Shown in pieces: positions 1-5,128 of a stretch of 5,128 nt of DNA. Both the position numbers and the translations under genes were made by a program. Position 1 is the first letter of the stretch, and each line of letters begins with the position of its first letter. The notes under the pieces were generated by a model. The model saw only the letters and a list, made by a program, of their open reading frames with translations. It made no database searches and was not told where the DNA came from. The stretch comes from Treponema sp. (GTDB taxonomy: Bacteria > Spirochaetota > Spirochaetia > Treponematales > Treponemataceae): positions 1 through 5,128 of the forward strand of contig JAAZCS010000318.1 of assembly GCA_012513125.1 (NCBI GenBank), read 5' to 3'.

Positions 1-298
<298 letters not shown>

Positions 299-304
299 TT
301 ATTA

Positions 305-308
305 CTCC
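305..308 (-). promoter_or_regulatory. Shine-Dalgarno site of tgt
   Basis: The minus strand reads GGAG here, in the short gap after the lptG stop codon and 12 nt before the tgt ATG at 292. The spacing is slightly long but usable. It supports ATG 292 as the start, because no other in-frame start lies between the lptG stop and this codon. Confidence 0.5.
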
Positions 309-313
309 ACTAA

Positions 314-1390
314 CTATGTTCTTGAGAATTTTACCAATATTATACTAGCTATTACAAATAGGAAAACCGGAAACCACGCTCCCCAAAATGGAGAAATCAT
401 ACTTTTGCTTGCCATAATCATTGTAACCATTTGCAATACATAAAATAAGACATCAGCAAAAACCGAAGACGCCAAACTTATCAAAAGTACATTTTTTTTA
501 GTTTTTCCAGTAAGTCCTATCGCTAAAAATACAACAATAAAAACTATACATGGAAAAGCAAATTTTTTATAGTATTCTGATAATTCTGTTTGATATGGCA
601 AAACTGCTTTTTTCAAGTGTTCTATGTATATTTTTGCGTCATGAATATTTACTGCTTCTATTTTAATATCTGTTCTTTTAAATATTTCATATGATTCAGT
701 AAGCTTTTCAACATATTCCCTTTGAACTGGCACAATGGAAATTGTTCCTTCTAAATTCTTATATTGAATAGCACTCTGAAGAACCCAACATAGATTATCT
801 TCATCCCACCTAGCTAAATCAGAATAAATAATTGAATCCAAATTCTTCTTATCATCTCTAAAAATAAAATAAGCGTTTTCAAGTCTTTTTAAAACATCAT
901 TGTAATGCTTTACTTTATAAATTATTTTGGAATTTTCAGAAAGAACAATAACATCTTCATTGTCTTGAACATCAATTTTTCGTATCAATTTATCTTGAAG
1001 TTCTATTTTCTTTTCTTGACAAGGAACAACAACTTGATCATCAAAAAAGAACAACATAAATGATACAAACAGTGAAAATATCAATATTGGAAAAGTAAAT
1101 TTTATAAGAGAAATTCCAGAAGCAAAAAGTGCCTCAAGTTCATTATGAGCAAATAAATCGCTTAAAGTATATGAAGTTGCAAATAAAATCCCCATTGGAG
1201 TCGCAAACCAAATTGTTTTTGGCGTATAATACAGCATTACAAGTAAAATATCCTTGGGCAACGCTTTTTGCTGTAGATATTGCGAAATATATGTAAATAA
1301 ATCCACAAGATTCAATATAAGAGCAAAAAAAACAACTGAACCAATAAAAACAGGAATGACTTTCTTTAAAATATATAAAACTAATCTCAT
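314..1390 (-). CDS. lptG: LptG-like permease subunit (LptF/LptG, YjgP/YjgQ family)
   Basis: This is an inner-membrane permease of 358 aa, the usual family length. In Gram-negative bacteria LptF and LptG pair with the ATPase LptB to pull lipopolysaccharide from the inner membrane toward LptC and LptA. The topology fits. Hydrophobic segments lie at about 5-33, 42-68 and 88-113, followed by a polar periplasmic region of about 115-260 (jelly-roll in the family) and further membrane segments at about 267-285, 290-318 and 325-354. HNELEALFASGIS (72-84) matches the cytoplasmic coupling helix that contacts LptB. YYKKFAFP (263-270) and the WFPVFLF end (329-335) are further family blocks. The ATG overlaps the lptF TGA by four bases (ATGA), and AAGG at 1405-1402 is a likely ribosome site, so translation is probably coupled to lptF. 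The name LptG rather than LptF rests on gene order and is less certain than the family. Treponemes are thought to lack classical LPS, so the cargo is unknown. Confidence 0.85.
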   Translation of the reverse strand: MRLVLYILKKVIPVFIGSVVFFALILNLVDLFTYISQYLQQKALPKDILLVMLYYTPKTIWFATPMGILFATSYTLSDLFAHNELEALFASGISLIKFTFPILIFSLFVSFMLFFFDDQVVVPCQEKKIELQDKLIRKIDVQDNEDVIVLSENSKIIYKVKHYNDVLKRLENAYFIFRDDKKNLDSIIYSDLARWDEDNLCWVLQSAIQYKNLEGTISIVPVQREYVEKLTESYEIFKRTDIKIEAVNIHDAKIYIEHLKKAVLPYQTELSEYYKKFAFPCIVFIVVFLAIGLTGKTKKNVLLISLASSVFADVLFYVLQMVTMIMASKSMISPFWGAWFPVFLFVIASIILVKFSRT

Positions 1391-2604
1391 TTTTTTATAA
1401 GCCTTATATAAAATAATACACCAAGAATCCCAATGATAAAATTCGGAAACCAGATAGTCATAAATCCATTCAAACCAATTCTATATACAAGAAGTTGTCC
1501 CGATATTTGCAACGACCAATTCAATACACAAACAACAAGACCAATCAATAAACCTATTGTTTGTCCATTATTCTTTCCAAAGATAATTGCTATTGAAAAA
1601 GCAAAAAAAGCAAAGAAAAACGAAGCAAATGGCAATGCAAACTTTTTGTAATATTCCATTGACCAAATATTTATCAATTGTGAAGGTGTATCTGTAGTTT
1701 TTAAAAACTTAATCTGATTTTTAACATCATACGAAGTCATTTCATTTGGATTTTGGTTTGTATTGCCAGTAATTACTGAATCAAATATATTCAATAAAAG
1801 CTTATCTGCGTTAATTACGTCAAAATTATTTCGTTTTTGTGTATCAACAGAAAGAATGATTGCATCGTTCATATCAAATTGCATAACAACCCCCTCTTCC
1901 TTTGAACTCACCAAATTTGATGAACCCGCTGAAATTATTTTTTGAGTGCCGTCATTGCTTTCTTCAAATATTACTACATCCGAAACAAGATTATCTATAA
2001 CATCGCCAATAACAACAGCCTCTGACCCTAATTTTTTTACACTATTCGCCTCAATTTCAATAGTAGGTTTTGCCGACGCCAATTCGAGCATTAGTCTGTT
2101 TGCCTTCAACGAACCAAGTGGCAAAAGGTAATCATTTGTAAAAAAATAAATTACAGAAATAATCATACCCAAAATAAGAACAGGTTTTAGAATTAATTTA
2201 AAGCCATAACCAGAAGCTCTAATAATTAAAATCTCATTATCACTCATCATTCGACCAATACACATGAGAAAACCAACTAAAGTTGCATAAGGTGCCGATT
2301 GAGCAATAATGCCGGGAAAATAAAAAAATAACAATTTAACGACAGACCACAAAGGAACCGAAGCTGACAATAATCTTTGTGCAATTAGAATAATCTGATT
2401 CACAAAAAAAATCATAAAGAAAAACAAAAAACTAACTATAAAATACAAAAAGAGTTCTTTATAAATATACCGAGTAAGAATTTTGTCATGTAGAACTAAT
2501 GAACGTTGAAGTTTAATTCTTTTTACAAATAAAATAATATATCTGCTTTGAGTATAGATTTGTTTATAAAGAGTTAAAATCTTATCTTTCAATAATTTGA
2601 ACAT
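1387..2604 (-). CDS. lptF: LptF-like permease subunit (LptF/LptG, YjgP/YjgQ family)
   Basis: This is a 405-aa inner-membrane protein and the presumed partner of the LptG-like protein encoded directly after it. Hydrophobic segments lie at about 50-76, 86-116 and 136-160. They are followed by a periplasmic region of about 170-312 rich in short beta-like stretches, then membrane segments at about 320-343, 348-372 and 380-402. SDNEILIIRASG (121-132) matches the coupling helix that docks on the ATPase LptB. YYKKFALPFASF (318-329), the GKNNGQ turn (343-348) and IWFPNFIIGILG (384-395) are family blocks. I chose ATG 2604 over the longer frame from 2679 because the extra 25 residues would overlap the conserved dut C-terminus and resemble nothing in the family. 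ATG 2604 sits 16 nt after the dut stop, with only a weak AGAA before it, so coupling to dut is likely. Even from this start, about 40 basic residues precede KILTRYIYKEL, where family members usually begin. No lptB, lptA or lptC lies in the window. Confidence 0.85.
   Translation of the reverse strand: MFKLLKDKILTLYKQIYTQSRYIILFVKRIKLQRSLVLHDKILTRYIYKELFLYFIVSFLFFFMIFFVNQIILIAQRLLSASVPLWSVVKLLFFYFPGIIAQSAPYATLVGFLMCIGRMMSDNEILIIRASGYGFKLILKPVLILGMIISVIYFFTNDYLLPLGSLKANRLMLELASAKPTIEIEANSVKKLGSEAVVIGDVIDNLVSDVVIFEESNDGTQKIISAGSSNLVSSKEEGVVMQFDMNDAIILSVDTQKRNNFDVINADKLLLNIFDSVITGNTNQNPNEMTSYDVKNQIKFLKTTDTPSQLINIWSMEYYKKFALPFASFFFAFFAFSIAIIFGKNNGQTIGLLIGLVVCVLNWSLQISGQLLVYRIGLNGFMTIWFPNFIIGILGVLFYIRLIKK
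1390..1396 (-). other. A7 slippery heptamer at the lptF/lptG junction
   Basis: On the minus strand the lptF frame reads ATA AAA AAA TGA. The seven A residues are therefore phased as A AAA AAA, the classic -1 frameshift heptamer. A -1 slip would move ribosomes from lptF directly onto the lptG ATG codon (1390-1388) without meeting the TGA. An AAGG lies five bases upstream of the run. The sequence and phase are seen directly; any actual slippage is inference. Confidence 0.35.
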
Positions 2605-2620
2605 TTCTGCTATTTTTTGA

Positions 2621-3058
2621 TTAAACACCAGTTGAGCCAAATCCTTTATTTCCACGTTCTGTTGTGGATAAACTATCAACGATTGAAAAGTCAGCTTGAA
2701 TTACAGGACTAATAATTATTTGTGCAATTCTATCTCCACTATTGATAACAAAATCTTCTTCACCCAAATTAATTAGAATTATTTTTAATTCTCCTCTATA
2801 GTCGCTATCAATTGTACCTGGAGTATTCAACACTGTGATTCCATTTTTTGCCGCCAAACCAGAACGAGGTCTAACTTGTATTTCATATCCAAGCGGAATT
2901 TCAAAAAAAAGCCCTGTTGGAACTACCTTAAATTTTCCTTTTTTCAACAATAATGGACTATCAACAAGAGAACATACATCCGCACCTGCGGCTCCTGCAG
3001 TTTTATATTCAGGAACAACAGCTCCATTTTTCGCTATACATTTTACTTTAACATTCAT
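2621..3058 (-). CDS. dut: dUTPase (deoxyuridine 5'-triphosphate nucleotidohydrolase)
   Basis: This enzyme hydrolyses dUTP to dUMP and pyrophosphate in the cytoplasm, keeping uracil out of DNA and supplying the dTMP precursor. At 145 aa it has the normal length of a homotrimeric dUTPase. All five family motifs are present in order: AGAAGADVCS (21-30), PRSGLAAKNG (64-73), GTIDSDYRGE (81-90), GDRIAQIII (108-116) and RGNKGFGSTG (135-144). Asp84 is the catalytic aspartate that activates the attacking water, Tyr87 is the uracil-stacking residue of motif III, and the glycine-rich C-terminal motif V is the arm that closes over the phosphates. The frame is complete, starting at ATG 3058 and ending in TAA. 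No Shine-Dalgarno sequence precedes the ATG; the upstream bases are all A and T around a TATAAT box. dut follows the pnp terminator and is the first gene of the dut-lptF-lptG-tgt cluster. Confidence 0.97.
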   Translation of the reverse strand: MNVKVKCIAKNGAVVPEYKTAGAAGADVCSLVDSPLLLKKGKFKVVPTGLFFEIPLGYEIQVRPRSGLAAKNGITVLNTPGTIDSDYRGELKIILINLGEEDFVINSGDRIAQIIISPVIQADFSIVDSLSTTERGNKGFGSTGV

Positions 3059-3064
3059 ATTTTA

Positions 3065-3070
3065 ATTATA
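3065..3070 (-). promoter_or_regulatory. Candidate -10 box of a dut promoter, possibly giving a leaderless mRNA
   Basis: The minus strand reads TATAAT, a perfect sigma-70-type -10 hexamer, ending 6 nt before the dut ATG. Transcription would start at or within a base or two of the A of the ATG. The -35 position at 17-bp spacing is only TTTTTT, within the terminator T tract, and there is no full extended -10 TG. A promoter is needed somewhere after the pnp terminator, which supports the call, but in DNA this AT-rich a chance match is possible. Confidence 0.4.
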
Positions 3071-3080
3071 ACTGAATAAA

Positions 3081-3121
3081 AATAAAAAAAAAAGTCAGTT
3101 TAGATTATAAACTGACTTTTT
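3081..3121 (-). terminator. Rho-independent terminator of pnp
   Basis: A perfect 14-bp inverted repeat has arms at 3121-3108 and 3102-3089 and a 5-nt loop (3107-3103). The core of the stem is GTCAGTTTA pairing with TAAACTGAC. On the minus strand the CTGAC end of the stem is followed by ten T residues (3093-3084), the outermost of which pair with the A run opposite. The hairpin begins about 20 nt after the pnp stop codon. On the plus strand the stem is followed by only five T residues and no gene is present, so its job is to end pnp transcription and separate it from dut. Confidence 0.92.
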
Positions 3122-3140
3122 CAAATTCAATTAGTTTGAA

Positions 3141-5128
3141 TTATTTATTTTCTAGAGCATCAATATAAGAAAGATTTAATCTTCCCTGTTTATCAACTTC
3201 TAGCAATTTAACTGGAATCTGTTGTCCTTCTTTCAATACATCAGTTACTTTATTAACTCTTTGTTTTGAAAGTTTTGAAATATGGCACAAACCTTCTTTT
3301 CCTGGAAGAATTTCTATGAAAGCACCAAAATCCATGATTCTTTTTACTGTTCCTTGATAAATTGTTCCAACTTCTGGATCTTCTGTAATACCTTTAATTG
3401 CTTTTTTAGCTTCTTCTGCGGCAATAACTGTTTTTCCAAAAATCGTAACAGTTCCATCATCGTCAGTATTAATTGTAACACCGTACTGAGCACATAATGC
3501 TTTTACATTTTTTCCACCAGGTCCAATCAAAGCTCCAATTTTATCAACAGGAATCTTTGTTGTGATAATCTGAGGTGCAGTCTTTGATAATGGTTGAGGT
3601 TTATCAATACAACTTTCCATTATACCAAGAATATGAAGTCTTCCGACTCTAGCTTGTTCCAATGCATTTTTCATGATTTCAGTTGTAACACCAGGAATCT
3701 TTATATCCATTTGGAAACCAGTAATACCATCTCTAGTTCCTGCTACTTTAAAGTCCATATCGCCAAGATGATCTTCTTCTCCAAGAATATCAGAAAGAAT
3801 CTTATATCTTTCATAATGTTCGCCTTCTGTAATAAGACCCATTGCAATACCGGCAACCATTCTCTTCATTGGAACACCAGCTGCTAACATACATAAAGTT
3901 CCACCACAAGTTGAAGCCTGTGAAGAAGAAACATTTGATTCCATAATTTCAGAAACTACACGTACTGTATAAGGGAATTCTTCTCTTGAAGGAACCATTG
4001 GTGCTAAAGAACGCCGAGCCAAGTTTCCATGCCCAATTTCTCGTCTTCCTGTTGTTAATTTTCCTGTTTCACCAACAGAATATGGTGGGAAATTGTAATG
4101 AAGAATAAAATGTTCGCTTCTATCGCCATCAATATCATCATAAGACTGTTCATCAAGAGTTGTTCCTAAAGTACAAACAGCTAAAGATTGAGTTTCACCA
4201 CGTGTAAACAAAGCTGATCCATGAGGAGTTGGCAAAACATTAATTTCGCAAGTAATAGGTCTAATTTCATCAGTCTTACGACCATCAATTCTGACCCCTT
4301 CATCAAGGATAGATTTTCTTAACAATTTATACTGAATATCGTCCATTAAAGTGCAGAATAATTTAGCCTGAACTGGATCTTCCAATTGTTCAGCATATTT
4401 TGATGCTAATTCTTTTTGAACTTTGGCAATTGCAATTCCACGATTCTGTTTGCCATCTCTAAAACAAGCTTCTTTTAAAAGTGGAGTAGCATCTTTTTCA
4501 ATTTGCTCTGCATTGTTCAATGAAATATCAAGAGGATTTAATGGAAGTTTTTCCTTGCCACATTTCTTCTGCAATTCTTCTTGAAGCAAACACATATCTG
4601 TAATAAAGCCTTGAGCCTTATCAAGAGCACCAAGCATTACTTCCTCAGAAACTTCATTGGCACCGCCTTCAACCATTGTAAAACCGTCTTTAGTTCCGGC
4701 TACAACAATTTCTAGTTCAGCTTCTTCAATTTGTTTAAATGTTGGATTTATGATATATTCACCATTCAAATATCCAACACGGCAAGCCGCTACAGGACCA
4801 TGGAATGGAATATCAGAAATTGTAGTAGCCGCAGAAGCTGCTATAACTGCCAAAATATCCTGAGTATGAATTCCATCTGCAGAAACACATGTTGGAACAA
4901 TCTGCAATTCATGACCAAAAGATGGTTCAAAAAGAGGACGCATTGGACGGTCAATAAGACGTGAAACCAAAATTTCCTTATCCTTAGGTCTTCCTTCTCT
5001 TTTTACAAATCCACCAGGAATTTTTCCTGCTGCATAAAATTTTTCATTATATTCAACTGTAACAGGAACAAAATCCTGACCTTCTGTTACTGAACTTGAA
5101 GCACAAATTGTTGCAATAACCGCAGCTC
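3141..5128 (-). CDS. pnp: Polynucleotide phosphorylase (polyribonucleotide nucleotidyltransferase), N-terminus missing at the window edge
   Basis: PNPase degrades RNA 3' to 5' with phosphate, releasing nucleoside diphosphates, and works in the cytoplasm as a ring-shaped trimer. The frame is open from the right edge to TAA at 3143-3141 and gives 661 residues. About 35 N-terminal residues and the start codon are missing. Counting from the first full codon at 5126, the first RNase PH domain carries YAAGKIPGGFVKREGRP (31-47) and SRLIDRPMRPLF (55-66). A helical linker follows at about 185-265. The second RNase PH domain has FPPYSVGE (346-353), GRREIGHGNLA (360-370), the phosphate-site SSSQAS (400-405), and FKVAGTRDG with MDIK (459-476), which supply catalytic acidic residues and a lysine. 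A KH domain with GPGG (535-538) and an S1 domain (about 587-654) bind RNA. The protein ends right after S1, without the C-terminal tail by which some PNPases contact RNase E. One oddity is Val399, where the usual motif has Gly before the serines. A terminator follows 20 nt downstream. Confidence 0.97.
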   Translation of the reverse strand, partial: AAVIATICASSSVTEGQDFVPVTVEYNEKFYAAGKIPGGFVKREGRPKDKEILVSRLIDRPMRPLFEPSFGHELQIVPTCVSADGIHTQDILAVIAASAATTISDIPFHGPVAACRVGYLNGEYIINPTFKQIEEAELEIVVAGTKDGFTMVEGGANEVSEEVMLGALDKAQGFITDMCLLQEELQKKCGKEKLPLNPLDISLNNAEQIEKDATPLLKEACFRDGKQNRGIAIAKVQKELASKYAEQLEDPVQAKLFCTLMDDIQYKLLRKSILDEGVRIDGRKTDEIRPITCEINVLPTPHGSALFTRGETQSLAVCTLGTTLDEQSYDDIDGDRSEHFILHYNFPPYSVGETGKLTTGRREIGHGNLARRSLAPMVPSREEFPYTVRVVSEIMESNVSSSQASTCGGTLCMLAAGVPMKRMVAGIAMGLITEGEHYERYKILSDILGEEDHLGDMDFKVAGTRDGITGFQMDIKIPGVTTEIMKNALEQARVGRLHILGIMESCIDKPQPLSKTAPQIITTKIPVDKIGALIGPGGKNVKALCAQYGVTINTDDDGTVTIFGKTVIAAEEAKKAIKGITEDPEVGTIYQGTVKRIMDFGAFIEILPGKEGLCHISKLSKQRVNKVTDVLKEGQQIPVKLLEVDKQGRLNLSYIDALENK

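Noticed and set aside
492..499. Eight-T run inside lptG (and similar runs at 2404-2411 and in dut) as phase-variation tracts
   Set aside because: Each encodes Lys or Phe in a conserved frame, and such runs are expected in AT-rich coding sequence. No frame disruption is seen.
2605..2679. Longer lptF start at 2679, which would overlap dut by 59 bases
   Set aside because: The extra 25 residues are the out-of-frame reading of the conserved dUTPase motif V region and do not look like an LptF N-terminus. ATG 2604 is clear of dut.
3124..3142. Short inverted repeat AATTCAA / TTGAATT at the pnp stop codon
   Set aside because: It is a 7-bp, almost all A-T stem without a T tract and overlaps the stop codon. 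The strong hairpin next to it already explains termination.
3594..3887. Plus-strand open frame antisense to pnp, and similar ones at 1433-1651, 1763-2131, 2835-3065, 3282-3497 and 4657-4964
   Set aside because: Each lies opposite a well-supported minus-strand gene, has no recognisable motif and looks like the shadow of that gene's codon usage.
4968..4970. TTG at 4970 as the start of pnp
   Set aside because: The frame is open upstream to the window edge and that part encodes conserved PNPase sequence (EGQDF, YAAGKIPGGF), so the true start is outside the window.

Overview
The window is AT-rich chromosomal DNA, and every supportable gene lies on the minus strand. Read in the direction of transcription, the order is pnp (5' end off the right edge), a strong intrinsic terminator, then dut, lptF, lptG and tgt (3' part off the left edge). 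The sequence shows no mobile element, tRNA, rRNA, CRISPR array or foreign-looking segment. From memory, pnp - dut - two LptF/LptG-family membrane proteins - tgt matches the order in Treponema (T. pallidum around TP0882-TP0886), and a related arrangement occurs in Borrelia. A treponeme-like spirochaete is therefore the best guess. This is an inference from gene order and base composition, and no search was run.

Region 3141-5128 holds most of polynucleotide phosphorylase, with catalytic, KH and S1 domains in the usual order and no C-terminal tail. Region 3059-3140 is the only real intergenic gap. It carries a 14-bp hairpin with a ten-T tract that ends the pnp transcript, then a TATAAT box placed so close to the dut ATG that a leaderless dut mRNA is possible. 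Region 314-3058 is a tight cluster. dut and lptF are 16 nt apart, lptF and lptG overlap by 4 nt (ATGA), and lptG and tgt are 21 nt apart. Region 1-292 is the first part of tgt, with an in-frame TAA at codon 46.

The products serve three separate jobs: RNA turnover (PNPase), dUTP removal and dTMP precursor supply (dUTPase), and export of a glycolipid or similar amphiphile from the inner membrane (LptF and LptG). Tgt would exchange the wobble guanine of certain tRNAs if it is functional. I see no previously undescribed system. The points most worth a second look are the tgt stop codon, the A7 slippery heptamer exactly at the lptF/lptG stop-start junction, the possibly leaderless dut, the N-terminal extension of LptF, and a Gly-to-Val change next to the PNPase phosphate-binding serines.
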